Shown piece after piece: positions 38,475 through 47,266 of a stretch of 47,783 nt of DNA. The notes beneath the pieces are model-generated. The model saw only the letters and a list, made by a program, of their open reading frames with translations. It made no database searches and had not been told where the DNA came from. The stretch is from an uncultured Pelagibacteraceae bacterium (GTDB taxonomy: Bacteria > Pseudomonadota > Alphaproteobacteria > Pelagibacterales > Pelagibacteraceae). Location of the stretch: assembly GCA_902592965.1 (NCBI GenBank), contig CACJGL010000008.1, positions 1-47,783 of the forward strand, in the 5' to 3' direction. Each line of letters begins with the position of its first letter. The first letter of the stretch is position 1. Both the position numbers and the translations under genes were made by a program.

Positions 38475-41469
38475 TTAGTCTTTTATTCTCCTTATCTAAA
38501 AAAATTGTATCAGAAACAGTCACATTAATATTTTTGTTTTCCATCGGAATAATTAACTTTTGACCTTTCATTGTTTTTCCACTCCTAACTACTGCCAGGG
38601 CAATTGATTTATTTAGGTTTGGACTAAAATAGCTGGAAGTTACATGTCCTAGCATATCTATAGGTTTTGATTTAACGTCTAAAACTATTTGAGCACCTTC
38701 TTCCAAAATTTCTTTTGGATCATCTGTAAGTAGTCCTACCAATTGCTTTCTATCTTCTCTAATAGTATCACTTCTATATAAAGATCTTTTACCAATGAAG
38801 TCATATTTCTTTTTACTTACAATCCAATCCATCTGTAAGTCTGAAGGAGTCATCGTGCCATCTGTATCTTGTCCAACAATTATGAAACCTTTTTCAGCTC
38901 TAAGGAGGTGCATTGTTTCAGTTCCATAAGGTGTCAAATTAAAATCTTTTCCAGCTTCTATACACATTTTCCATAATGAATGTCCATATTTTGCTTCTAT
39001 ATTAATCTCATAGCTCAGTTCACCCGTAAAACTTATTCTCATTATTCTACAATTTATATTTTCAAGTTTTTCTTCTTTAAACGACATATGAGGAAAGTTT
39101 TCATCACTTAAATCTAAATTTGGAAAAAGTTTGTTAAGAATTTTTTTTGAATTTGGGCCGCAAATACTTGCTGTAGAATAATGATCTGTTACTGATGTTA
39201 AATAAACATCTAACTCTGGCCACTCAGTTTGTAAATAATCTTCAAGTTTACTCAATACATTTGCAGCTCCCCCGGTGGTGGTTGTCATTAGATAATGATT
39301 TTCGGATATTCTAGTTGTAACACCATCATCATAAACCATACCATCCTCGTTTAACATAAGTCCATATCTACATTTTCCAATTGCAAGTTTTGACCACGCA
39401 TTTGTGTAAACTCGATTTAAAAATTCTGATGCATCTGTCCCTTGGATATCAATTTTTCCGAGAGTTGATGCATCTAAGATACCTGCACTGTCACGTGCGG
39501 CTTTACTTTCTCTTTGAACAGCATCATACATATTTTCTCCATTTTTTGGATAGTACCAGGGTCTTTTCCACTGACCAACATTTTCAAATTTTGCATTATT
39601 TTCCACATGCCATTCATGCATAGATGTTTTTCTTACTACTTCAAAAAATTTTCCAACATTTCTTCCAACTAGTGTTCCGAAAGTTAATGGTGTGAATGGA
39701 GGCCTAAATGTAGTTGTTCCTAATGTACCCATTTTTACACCAGCTGTATCAGCTATAATCCCAAGTGCATGCATATTAGATAACTTTCCCTGATCTGTTG
39801 CCATACCAGTCGTTGTATATCTTTTTACATGTTCAATTGATCTAAAGCCTTCTTTTAAAGCTAATTTAATATCTTTTGCAGTTGAGTCATTTTGAAAATC
39901 TATAAAGCTTTTTGTTTTACCTAAAGGTATTTTATTTGGTAAAAGCCATATATTTCTTTTATCATTTTCTTTAGAGCAAATAATATTTGTATCCTGGTAA
40001 TCTTGAATATCTATATCTAAGAATTTATTAATTTTATTGACTGTTTTATCTATAATAATTTCTAAATCAAAATCTCCATTGCATGAACCAACAGAAATTT
40101 GATCTTCACTATTTTCTTTTGGTAAGAATACTTGGTCTTCATCTCTAAAATCTAATTTACCTCCAGATTGAGTATGCATATGCACCATAGGTGTCCATCC
40201 ACCACTCATTCCTAAACAGTCACAACTTAATCTAATTTTATTGCCTACAGTTGTATTTCCATCTTCCGATAGTTTCATGATTTCTAATGAATTTATTTTT
40301 CTGTATCCAAAAGTATTTGTTACAACATGATTGAAGTAGATTTTTATTCCTAGACTTTCTGCTTGTTTGATTAGTTCAGAGCTAGCAGATTTTCTTAAAT
40401 CAACAATTATATTTTTTATACCTTTTTTATGAAGTGAAATTGAAGTTTCGTATGCACTATCATTATTTGTAAATAATATTATATTTTCTCCACAGGTAAC
40501 GCCGTAATAATCCAAATATTTGTTTATAGAATTAGATAATAATATTCCTGGTCTATCATTATTATTGAATACAAGTGGTCTTTCAATTGATCCAGTTGCA
40601 ATTACAACTTTTTTTGCTCTTATTTTCCATAATCGTTGTCTAATCTTATTTTTCTTTTTTTCCTCTGGTAAATGATCTGTTAAATTTTCTTTAGCTAAAA
40701 GAAAATTGTATCCATGATAAGCTGCAATACTTGTTCTTGTCTTAATTGTTAAATTACTTAATTTTTTAATTTCTTGAATTTCATTTTTTAACCATTCACT
40801 TGATAATTTATCGTCAATCTTTATAGACTCATTATTTTGATAAATTGTAGAACCACCTAGTATTTTTTTGTCATCTACTAATAAAGTTTTTAAATTATTT
40901 TTTGCTGCCATTTTTGCAGAAATAATACCTGAAATTCCACCACCAATTACCAATACGTCGTAGTGAACATATTTGTGATCATAGATATCAGGATCTGGTT
41001 CCGTAGGAGATTTTCCCAAACCTGCAGATAATCTTATTAATGGTTCATATACTTTTTTCCAAAAACTCTTTGGCCACATAAATGTTTTATAATAAAAGCC
41101 TGCAGGAATTAACGGTGATATAAAATTATTAATACCCCCAATATCAAATTTTACATTAGGCCAGCAATTTTGAGAACTTGCTTCTAATCCTTCATACAAT
41201 TCTAACTCAGTTGCTCTTACATTTGGTTCTGTTAGGTCTTTTTTACTACCAATTTGACAAATTGCATTAGGCTCTTCTGCTCCACAAGAAAATATACCCC
41301 TCGGTCTGTGATATTTAAAACTTCTACCGACTAAATGAATACCATTTGCCAAAAGTGCAGATGCCAAGGTATCACCCTCATATCCAAAGTAAGTCTTGCC
41401 ATCATATTTAAATGAAACTCTTTTAGTTTCGTCAATATATTCAGTTTTGTGAATTCTATAATTGGCCAT
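38467..41469 (-). CDS. soxA: Sarcosine oxidase subunit alpha
   Basis: The alpha subunit binds NAD+ and tetrahydrofolate in the enzyme that converts sarcosine, O2 and THF to glycine, H2O2 and methylene-THF. The 1000 residues show an N-terminal domain resembling 2Fe-2S ferredoxins (GRSFKYHRPRGIFSCGAEEP) without a full Cys cluster, a Rossmann fold (VLVIGGGISGIISAKMAAKN, about 173-192) and a C-terminal GcvT-like folate domain (KYGLM-type CRYGLMLNEDGMVYDDGVTT, LLRAEKGFIIVGQDTDGTMT). Its start abuts soxD by one base. Confidence 0.96.
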   Translation of the reverse strand: MANYRIHKTEYIDETKRVSFKYDGKTYFGYEGDTLASALLANGIHLVGRSFKYHRPRGIFSCGAEEPNAICQIGSKKDLTEPNVRATELELYEGLEASSQNCWPNVKFDIGGINNFISPLIPAGFYYKTFMWPKSFWKKVYEPLIRLSAGLGKSPTEPDPDIYDHKYVHYDVLVIGGGISGIISAKMAAKNNLKTLLVDDKKILGGSTIYQNNESIKIDDKLSSEWLKNEIQEIKKLSNLTIKTRTSIAAYHGYNFLLAKENLTDHLPEEKKKNKIRQRLWKIRAKKVVIATGSIERPLVFNNNDRPGILLSNSINKYLDYYGVTCGENIILFTNNDSAYETSISLHKKGIKNIIVDLRKSASSELIKQAESLGIKIYFNHVVTNTFGYRKINSLEIMKLSEDGNTTVGNKIRLSCDCLGMSGGWTPMVHMHTQSGGKLDFRDEDQVFLPKENSEDQISVGSCNGDFDLEIIIDKTVNKINKFLDIDIQDYQDTNIICSKENDKRNIWLLPNKIPLGKTKSFIDFQNDSTAKDIKLALKEGFRSIEHVKRYTTTGMATDQGKLSNMHALGIIADTAGVKMGTLGTTTFRPPFTPLTFGTLVGRNVGKFFEVVRKTSMHEWHVENNAKFENVGQWKRPWYYPKNGENMYDAVQRESKAARDSAGILDASTLGKIDIQGTDASEFLNRVYTNAWSKLAIGKCRYGLMLNEDGMVYDDGVTTRISENHYLMTTTTGGAANVLSKLEDYLQTEWPELDVYLTSVTDHYSTASICGPNSKKILNKLFPNLDLSDENFPHMSFKEEKLENINCRIMRISFTGELSYEINIEAKYGHSLWKMCIEAGKDFNLTPYGTETMHLLRAEKGFIIVGQDTDGTMTPSDLQMDWIVSKKKYDFIGKRSLYRSDTIREDRKQLVGLLTDDPKEILEEGAQIVLDVKSKPIDMLGHVTSSYFSPNLNKSIALAVVRSGKTMKGQKLIIPMENKNINVTVSDTIFLDKENKRLNA

Positions 41470-41750
41470 TACTTATAATTAACAGGAGGTTTTTCACCCA
41501 TTTTATAAACAGATAATATTTTATCATTCGATGTGTCTCTAACGACGTTGAACCATTTTCTGCATCCGTGAGCATGATTCCATCTTTCAAACTGAATACC
41601 TTTAATATTTTTTCTCATAAATAAATATTCCGCCCATTCATCATCGCTAAGTTCAGTTGGTTGTTTTGGTCTAACTATATGAGCTTCACCACCTGAAGAA
41701 AATTCACTTTGATCTCTCTCTCCACAAAATGGACAATTAATTAAAAACAT
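41469..41750 (-). CDS. soxD: Sarcosine oxidase subunit delta
   Basis: SoxD is a small zinc-binding subunit. The 93 residues show INCPFCGERDQSEFSSGGEA, DDEWAEYLFMRKNIKG and the FERWNHAHGCRKWFNVVRDT motif; CPFC and the later HxxxC supply the zinc ligands. The size fits the family. It lies between soxB (2-base gap) and soxA (1-base overlap). Confidence 0.95.
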   Translation of the reverse strand: MFLINCPFCGERDQSEFSSGGEAHIVRPKQPTELSDDEWAEYLFMRKNIKGIQFERWNHAHGCRKWFNVVRDTSNDKILSVYKMGEKPPVNYK

Positions 41751-41752
41751 TA

Positions 41753-43006
41753 CTAATGTGCAACTGCTGCAGCACCATGTTCATCAACAAGATCACCGCT
41801 TACAAATCTATTTAAATTAAATGCTGCATTTAATTTATGTGGCTCATCATTTGCGATTGTGTGCGCAAACAAATCTCCCGATCCTGGAGTAGCTTTAAAA
41901 CCACCGGTACCCCAACCACAATTAAAATATAAACCTTTTATATTAGTTTTACTTATAATAGGACTTGCATCTGGACATATATCAACAATTCCCCCCCATT
42001 GTCTTAACATCTTCATTCGACTAAAAATAGGGTAGAGCTCTAAAATAGCCTTTAAAGTTTCTTCTACAATATTATGACTACCTCTTTGTGTATATGAAAC
42101 GTATGAATCTGTTCCCGCACCTATAACTAATTCGCCTTTATCCGATTGACTTACATAAGCATGAACTGCATTTGACATTACAACAGTATCAATAATTGGT
42201 TTTACTGGCTCTGAAACCAACGCTTGTAATGGTTTACTCTCAAGAGGAAGTTTTAAACCAGCCATATTTGCAATTACACTTGAGTGGCCTGCTGCAACAA
42301 CTCCAATTTTATTAGTTTTTATAAATCCTTTAGTTGTTTCTAATCCTTCAACTCTATCTCCATTTCTCTTTATTCCTTTAACTTCACAGTTTTGAATTAT
42401 ATCAACGCCCATTTCGCTTGCGCCTCTTGCATAACCCCAAGCAACAGCATCATGTCTTGCAGTTCCTGCTCTTCTTTGTAACGTTCCACCCAAAACAGGG
42501 TATCTGATATCAGGTGATGTATTTATAATTGGGCAAAATTTTTTCACTTCCTCAGTATTTAACCAAACAGCATCAATACCGTTTAGTCTATTGGCATGTG
42601 TTCTTCTTTTTAAATCTCTTACATCTTGAAGATTGTGAGCTAAATTCATTACACCTCTTTGACTGAACATTACATTGTAGTTTAGCTCTTGAGATAAATT
42701 TTCCCATAGTTTAAGCGCATGATCGTATAAACCAGCACTAGCATCCCATAAATAATTTGATCTAATGATTGTAGTGTTACGCCCTGTATTTCCACCACCA
42801 ATCCAACCTTTTTCTAAGACTGCGATATTTTTTAAATTATGTTTCTTTGCTAAATAATAAGCAGTAGCTAAACCGTGTCCACCACCACCCACAATAATAG
42901 CTTCGTATTCTTTTTTTGGCTCTGGATTTCCCCAAGCTTGTTGCCAATTCTCATGCTGTGATAAAGCATTTTTTATTAGAGAGAATACTGAATATTTGTT
43001 TTTCAT
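41753..43006 (-). CDS. soxB: Sarcosine oxidase subunit beta
   Basis: The beta subunit carries the sarcosine site, FAD and covalent FMN. The 417 residues have the FAD-binding [41 protein letters not shown], and His185 in [16 protein letters not shown], which fits the FMN-linking His of characterised enzymes. The C-terminal [15 protein letters not shown] is conserved. It is the first gene of the operon. The 64 bases before it hold a nested inverted repeat. In SAR11-type cells this step feeds glycine and one-carbon units from glycine betaine; upstream demethylation genes are not in the window. Confidence 0.96.
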   Translation of the reverse strand: MKNKYSVFSLIKNALSQHENWQQAWGNPEPKKEYEAIIVGGGGHGLATAYYLAKKHNLKNIAVLEKGWIGGGNTGRNTTIIRSNYLWDASAGLYDHALKLWENLSQELNYNVMFSQRGVMNLAHNLQDVRDLKRRTHANRLNGIDAVWLNTEEVKKFCPIINTSPDIRYPVLGGTLQRRAGTARHDAVAWGYARGASEMGVDIIQNCEVKGIKRNGDRVEGLETTKGFIKTNKIGVVAAGHSSVIANMAGLKLPLESKPLQALVSEPVKPIIDTVVMSNAVHAYVSQSDKGELVIGAGTDSYVSYTQRGSHNIVEETLKAILELYPIFSRMKMLRQWGGIVDICPDASPIISKTNIKGLYFNCGWGTGGFKATPGSGDLFAHTIANDEPHKLNAAFNLNRFVSGDLVDEHGAAAVAH

Positions 43007-43020
43007 ATTTTGGAGAAATT

Positions 43021-43055
43021 ACTTGAATATGATTGAATATTCAATGATTTCAAGT
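43021..43055. repeat. Nested inverted repeat covering the probable soxB promoter (operator candidate)
   Basis: Outer arms ACTTGAA (43021-43027) and TTCAAGT (43049-43055) are exact complements. Between them lies a 14-base perfect palindrome, ATTGAATATTCAAT (43032-43045). On the minus strand TTGAAA (43053-43048), 18 bases, TATTCA (43029-43024) could be the sox promoter, so the repeat would span -35 to -10. It lies in the 64-base gap between soxB and the divergent tRNA-Ser. A regulator site is inference. Confidence 0.5.
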
Positions 43056-43070
43056 TACACATATTATCGT

Positions 43071-43165
43071 GGAAGGATGGGTGAGCTGGTTTAAACCAGC
43101 GGTTTGCTAAACCGCCGTACGCTTGAAAAGGTGTACCGAGGGTTCGAATCCCTCTCCTTCCGCCA
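43071..43165 (+). tRNA. tRNA-Ser(GCT)
   Basis: This is a class II tRNA with encoded CCA. Acceptor arms GGAAGGA (43071-43077) and TCCTTCC (43155-43161) pair fully, followed by G and CCA (43163-43165). The anticodon stem GCGGT/ACCGC holds the loop TTGCTAA with anticodon GCT, which reads AGC and AGT serine codons. A long variable arm (GTAC ... GTAC, about 43117-43135) and the T arm GAGGG-TTCGAAT-CCCTC (43138-43154) are complete. The next base begins the complement of the slt stop codon. Confidence 0.96.
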
Positions 43166-45367
43166 CTAATAGAGCGGATTATTTTTAAAAAAATCTTTTA
43201 AAAATATTGGTTTTTGAGACAAAATGTATCTATAAACATTGTAATTCTCCATAACCCTCTGAACATAGTTTCTGGTCTCTTTAAACTTAATAAGTTCTAC
43301 CCAATCAACATAATCGATTTGTTTCTTTTGAGGATCTTTATTTATCTTTCTCCAATACTTCACTCTTTTTGGTCCTGCATTATATGCTGCTACAGCGAAA
43401 GGGTAGGATCCATCATAATCAAGAATTAAACCTGCAATATAAAAAGATCCTAAATTTATATTATACTCAGGACTTGTTGTTAAACGAGATTTTGAATAAG
43501 AAACTTTTGCCTGCTTAGCAACTGTCTTAGCGGTATAAGGCATCAACTGCATTAAACCTTGTGCTCCAACTCTACTTCTTGCTGATATATCAAACTCACT
43601 TTCTTGTCTTATAATAGATAATATTAAAGCTTGTTCTGGTATTTTTCTTGATCCAACTTTATTCGGAGTGCTTATTACTGGATAATTATATTTGTTATGA
43701 AATCTTTTTTGATAAGATGCTATTTTAGAAACCTGAATAGCAAAATCAAATCTAGAGATGTCAGTTGCTAGTTTTGCTGCCAATATTTCACTCCCTGCTG
43801 AAACATTGTCATTTGCAAGAAATCTTAAAATATGTTTCGTATATTTATCTTTTTTTACTTCATCTAATAAATGTACTATTGCGACTAATTTATTTTTGTA
43901 AAAACTTTCAGCATAATTTTTATCAACTTGAGTACTTTCTTTAAGTTCAAAAGTTTTATTTGGATATATTTTCATATGAGATAATTGACCATAATAGGTT
44001 GTTAGATATTTTGAACCTTCTTTAAACCATTTATCTGCTTCCTCCTCATTATTTAGTGCTAAATTCGCTTTTCCAAGCCAATAAGCACCTCTTGATAAAC
44101 TAATTGGATATCCAACATTATTATAAAATTTAGTAAAATGACTTTTTGCTAAAATTGGGTCTTTTAAGAAACTTAAAGCAATCCATCCACTCATCCATTC
44201 AGCTTCAGCTAATTCGGCACCCTCTGATAGACCATGTTTACTTGTAATTTTATAAGCTTGCTCATATCTTTTCTTATAAATAAGTGATCTCGCAATTATT
44301 GATCTTTCAACCCACCATTTATCTGGGCGAACCATATAGTCTTTATTATTTTTGATACTTAGTAAAATTTCTAAAGAACTATCAACTCTTCCTCTTTTCC
44401 TTCTCCATTTGAGTCTATCATAATTTAAACCTACATCCTTTTTTAAACTTGCAGGCACATTCGATATAGCATTATCAACACCATAAGATCTGCTCATTAA
44501 TAATTGCCTTGCTGTATATAAAAGTTGATAATCTTTTGGTAGATACCTTAACATTCTTTTAAGGTCCCAATATTTATTCTCCCAAGCTAAATAATCAGCT
44601 CTTTTAATATAATCACTACTGTTCAAATATTTTTTAAATTTCTTTCTAAAAAAAATAAGATCATTTTTACTTAAATCAGCTGTTATAAATCCTTCTTTTA
44701 TTAAATTTATAGCTGTCTCTTTATTTTCTGATAACAAAGCATCACCTAACATCATTTTTCCAAATCCACTTAAAGGAGGGTGTTTATTGAACCACTGTAT
44801 AATTTCATTTTTTGTGTGATTTTTAGAGTTTATTTTATGCTCTCCTAAGTAACGAACTCTATCTATTCTTGGATAATCTTTTACTCTTTCGATAAACTCT
44901 TTATATTCTGTAAAAGTAGCCCTGTTACCGGTTGTAAGTAGATGTCTCCATTGAATAAAATCATAAATTGATTTTGCTCTTGCTTTACTAGCGGCTTTTT
45001 TCGCATCCTTCCAATTACTTTTCTCCATAAATGAAATAGCTTGTTTTGCATATTTCAAATCTCTATCGCTATAAAATTTTTGTTTTTTAATCTTTCTTAA
45101 TTTTTCTTTAACTATAAGAGGCTTATTTTTTGGAATTATTACACCATCAATTTTTTTAAATATCTCCGTGGTAGTAATTTTAATTTCCTTTTGAATTTCA
45201 TCTTCTTTTTTAGATGGTTTTGGTAGAGGAATGATTTCAGCTATTTTTTTTGTTGTATTTTTTTCATTTAAATCTGGTTTTTTAATAGGAAGTATAGTTT
45301 CATTTGAAAAAGCAGATTGAAACGATAAGAAAAAAAGGATAATTGTTGTTAATAATTTTAAATACAT
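43166..45367 (-). CDS. slt: Soluble lytic murein transglycosylase
   Basis: This enzyme cleaves peptidoglycan glycan strands in the periplasm. The 733 residues start with a signal peptide (MYLKLLTTIILFFLSFQSAFS), then a long helical region with TPR-like repeats (U-shaped superhelix) and a C-terminal SLT domain with ILSIIRQESEFDISARSRVG, where the Glu of RQES is catalytic, AQGLMQLMPYTAKTVAK and SYPFAVAAYNAGPKRVKYW. Residues 20-90 are a Lys/Pro-rich linker. The gene ends against the tRNA-Ser CCA and its start is 35 bases from divergent dapA. Confidence 0.92.
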   Translation of the reverse strand: MYLKLLTTIILFFLSFQSAFSNETILPIKKPDLNEKNTTKKIAEIIPLPKPSKKEDEIQKEIKITTTEIFKKIDGVIIPKNKPLIVKEKLRKIKKQKFYSDRDLKYAKQAISFMEKSNWKDAKKAASKARAKSIYDFIQWRHLLTTGNRATFTEYKEFIERVKDYPRIDRVRYLGEHKINSKNHTKNEIIQWFNKHPPLSGFGKMMLGDALLSENKETAINLIKEGFITADLSKNDLIFFRKKFKKYLNSSDYIKRADYLAWENKYWDLKRMLRYLPKDYQLLYTARQLLMSRSYGVDNAISNVPASLKKDVGLNYDRLKWRRKRGRVDSSLEILLSIKNNKDYMVRPDKWWVERSIIARSLIYKKRYEQAYKITSKHGLSEGAELAEAEWMSGWIALSFLKDPILAKSHFTKFYNNVGYPISLSRGAYWLGKANLALNNEEEADKWFKEGSKYLTTYYGQLSHMKIYPNKTFELKESTQVDKNYAESFYKNKLVAIVHLLDEVKKDKYTKHILRFLANDNVSAGSEILAAKLATDISRFDFAIQVSKIASYQKRFHNKYNYPVISTPNKVGSRKIPEQALILSIIRQESEFDISARSRVGAQGLMQLMPYTAKTVAKQAKVSYSKSRLTTSPEYNINLGSFYIAGLILDYDGSYPFAVAAYNAGPKRVKYWRKINKDPQKKQIDYVDWVELIKFKETRNYVQRVMENYNVYRYILSQKPIFLKDFFKNNPLY
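43180..43206 (+). terminator. AT-only hairpin after tRNA-Ser, inside slt 3' end
   Basis: TATTTTTAAAA (43180-43190) and TTTTAAAAATA (43196-43206) form an 11-bp perfect stem with loop AAATC, followed by TTGG and a T run (43210-43214). It lies 14 bases after the tRNA CCA and within the last codons of slt on the other strand. It could end the tRNA transcript. Absence of G-C pairs makes it weak by E. coli standards. Confidence 0.5.
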
Positions 45368-45389
45368 TTTATTAAATCAAACAACTTAT

Positions 45390-45397
45390 GTTATAAA
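45390..45397. promoter_or_regulatory. Overlapping head-to-head -10 boxes of slt and dapA
   Basis: GTTATAAA reads TATAAC on the minus strand (45395-45390, toward slt) and TATAAA on the plus strand (45392-45397, toward dapA). The gap between the two start codons is 35 bases. The dapA box ends 5 bases before the ATG, so its message would have almost no leader unless another box is used. -35 matches are weak. Confidence 0.4.
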
Positions 45398-45402
45398 TAA
45401 TT

Positions 45403-46290
45403 ATGTTTAAAGGATCAAATGTAGCTTTAATTACGCCGTTTAAAGATAACAAGCTTGACGAAGAAAGTTACATAAAAATAATAAATCATCATCTGGAAAA
45501 TGGAACAAATGGGTTAGTTCCAGTTGGAACAACAGGTGAGTCACCAACATTATCACATGATGAACATGAGAGAACAATTGAATTGTGTATAAAAGAAGCT
45601 ACCGGTAAACTTCCCATAATAGCTGGCACAGGATCTAATTCTACAGAAGAAGCGGTATCATTAACTAAACACGCTGAAAAAGCTGGTGCGGATGGCGCTT
45701 TGGTTGTTACACCATATTATAATAAACCCACTCAAGAAGGATTATATCAACATTATAAATCAATCAATGATAACTGTGGAATTCCAATTATAATTTATAA
45801 TATTCCAAGCCGTTCTGTAATCGATATGAGCGTTGAAACAATGGCTAGATTATATGAACTAAAAAATATAGTTGGAGTTAAAGATGCAACTGGTGATCTA
45901 AATCGTGTTGATCAACAAAAAGAAAAAATGGGTAATGATTTCATTCAACTTACTGGAAACGATGATAATGCTTTTGAATTTAATAAACGTGGAGGCGTTG
46001 GAACAATTAGTGTTACAGCAAACGTGGCTCCTAAATTATGTTCTGAATTTCAAAAATTATCAAAATCTTCAAATGAGAATGATTTAAAAAAAGCTCAACA
46101 ACTTGATGATATGTTGCAACCATTGCATAAAAATTTATTTATAGAAAGCAATCCTTCACCAGTTAAGTATGCCGCTAAATTACTTGGTCTATGCGATGAT
46201 GCTGTGAGATTACCTTTGGTAAAAATAACTGAAAAAACAAAAAAGGAAGTCGTGAAAGCATTGAAAGTAGCAAAACTTATTGATGACTGA
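45403..46290 (+). CDS. dapA: 4-hydroxy-tetrahydrodipicolinate synthase
   Basis: DapA condenses pyruvate with aspartate semialdehyde on the path to diaminopimelate and lysine. The 295 residues show [18 protein letters not shown] (Thr43/Thr44), Tyr132 in [10 protein letters not shown], and the Schiff-base Lys160 in [11 protein letters not shown], with [15 protein letters not shown] near the end. Length is normal. It is divergent from slt, with which it shares peptidoglycan as a theme, and its end overlaps smpB by 8 bases. Confidence 0.97.
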   Translation: MFKGSNVALITPFKDNKLDEESYIKIINHHLENGTNGLVPVGTTGESPTLSHDEHERTIELCIKEATGKLPIIAGTGSNSTEEAVSLTKHAEKAGADGALVVTPYYNKPTQEGLYQHYKSINDNCGIPIIIYNIPSRSVIDMSVETMARLYELKNIVGVKDATGDLNRVDQQKEKMGNDFIQLTGNDDNAFEFNKRGGVGTISVTANVAPKLCSEFQKLSKSSNENDLKKAQQLDDMLQPLHKNLFIESNPSPVKYAAKLLGLCDDAVRLPLVKITEKTKKEVVKALKVAKLIDD

Positions 46291-46753
46291 TAAATCTACG
46301 TCTGGCATCAAGATCATTACAATAAATCGAAAAGCATCTTTTAATTTTTTCTTTAAGGAAATCTTAGAAGCAGGAATTGTACTAAAAGGTTCTGAAATAA
46401 AATCTGTAAGAGACGGAAAAGTAAATATTGCAGAGTCATACGCAGTAGAAAAAGAAGGAGAAATTTTTTTAATTAATTCACATATACCCATATATAAACA
46501 AGCCAGTTATTCAAATCACAATCCTTACTCAGAAAGAAAATTATTATTTAACAGAAAGGAAATTAACAAACTAATTGGTAAAATGAATGAGGATGGTCTG
46601 ACTTTAGTTCCAACTAAAATGTATTTCAAAAAAGGTAAAGCTAAAGTTGAAATAGCTGTTGCAAAGGGAAAAAAACAATACGATAAGCGACAAACTAAAA
46701 AAACTAAAGATTGGAACCGTGAAAAAGCGAGATATTTCAGACGCTCAAGTTAA
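46283..46753 (+). CDS. smpB: SsrA-binding protein SmpB
   Basis: SmpB delivers tmRNA to stalled ribosomes. The 156 residues include [40 protein letters not shown], the [20 protein letters not shown] segment, [20 protein letters not shown] and the basic tail [20 protein letters not shown] that is typical. I start at ATG 46283 and not the TTG just before it. It is translationally coupled to dapA; the tmRNA gene itself is not in the window. Confidence 0.96.
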   Translation: MTDKSTSGIKIITINRKASFNFFFKEILEAGIVLKGSEIKSVRDGKVNIAESYAVEKEGEIFLINSHIPIYKQASYSNHNPYSERKLLFNRKEINKLIGKMNEDGLTLVPTKMYFKKGKAKVEIAVAKGKKQYDKRQTKKTKDWNREKARYFRRSS

Positions 46754-47246
46754 TTATGTATATCTATCAATAGGTTCTAATTTAGGAAATAGAATACATT
46801 TTTTAGAAAAATCTAAATATTTATTGGAAACTCATGATATTAAAATTATCAAAACATCTAGTTATTATGAAACTGAGTCATGGCCAGATCCAAGTTTTCC
46901 AAAATTTATTAATGCTGTATTACTGATAAAAACAAAATTAAATCAATTTGAGCTGTTTAAAATAATTAAGTATATAGAAAAAAAATTAGGCAGAAAAATA
47001 GCTCCTCAAAATCATCCAAGAAATTGTGATATTGATATATTAGACTTTAATAGAAAGATAACTAAATCAAATAAAAAATTGATCAATTTAAAGATACCGC
47101 ACCCAAGAATGCATAATAGAAACTTTGTACTTTTGCCATTGTTTGAAATATGTAAGAATTGGTCTCACCCAAAATCAAAAAAAAATATAGTAAAACTCTT
47201 ATCTTCTTTAAAAAAAAATAATTTAAGAAGTATTAAAGTTATCTAA
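46719..47246 (+). CDS. folK: 6-hydroxymethyl-7,8-dihydropterin pyrophosphokinase
   Basis: FolK transfers pyrophosphate to hydroxymethyldihydropterin in folate synthesis. The protein shows [40 protein letters not shown] with [27 protein letters not shown] with the Mg2+-binding DIDIL motif, and [20 protein letters not shown] start at GTG 46719 (175 residues); no in-frame ATG exists between there and the conserved core. The start lies inside smpB, a 35-base overlap. An ATG at 46659 would overlap smpB by 95 bases and add 20 unlike residues. The call is firm, the start is not. Confidence 0.88.
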   Translation: MKKRDISDAQVNYVYLSIGSNLGNRIHFLEKSKYLLETHDIKIIKTSSYYETESWPDPSFPKFINAVLLIKTKLNQFELFKIIKYIEKKLGRKIAPQNHPRNCDIDILDFNRKITKSNKKLINLKIPHPRMHNRNFVLLPLFEICKNWSHPKSKKNIVKLLSSLKKNNLRSIKVI

Positions 47247-47254
47247 ATAAGTGA

Positions 47255-47260
47255 TATAAT
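47255..47260 (+). promoter_or_regulatory. Perfect -10 box before rel/spoT
   Basis: TATAAT at 47255-47260 ends 6 bases before the ATG at 47267, so a transcript starting at the usual distance would begin at about the A of the start codon. The -35 region is weak (TTAAAG at 47233-47238, 16-base spacer). No Shine-Dalgarno site is visible, which agrees with leaderless translation. A promoter role is inference from the motif. Confidence 0.45.
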
Positions 47261-47266
47261 AAACAA

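Noticed and set aside
38467-41469. Dimethylglycine dehydrogenase or aminomethyltransferase as the identity of the soxA product
   Set aside because: The C-terminal GcvT-like domain is shared, but the N-terminal 2Fe-2S-like part, Rossmann domain and the soxB, soxD and soxG neighbours fit heterotetrameric sarcosine oxidase.
43062-43067. TATTAT as the -10 box of tRNA-Ser
   Set aside because: It ends 3 bases before the mature tRNA 5' end, so transcription would begin inside the tRNA; the true promoter probably lies further upstream, in or near the inverted repeat.
43007-43070. Glycine or SAM-type riboswitch before the sox operon
   Set aside because: The gap is only 64 bases, is A/T-rich, and shows none of the conserved riboswitch cores; it holds an inverted repeat instead.
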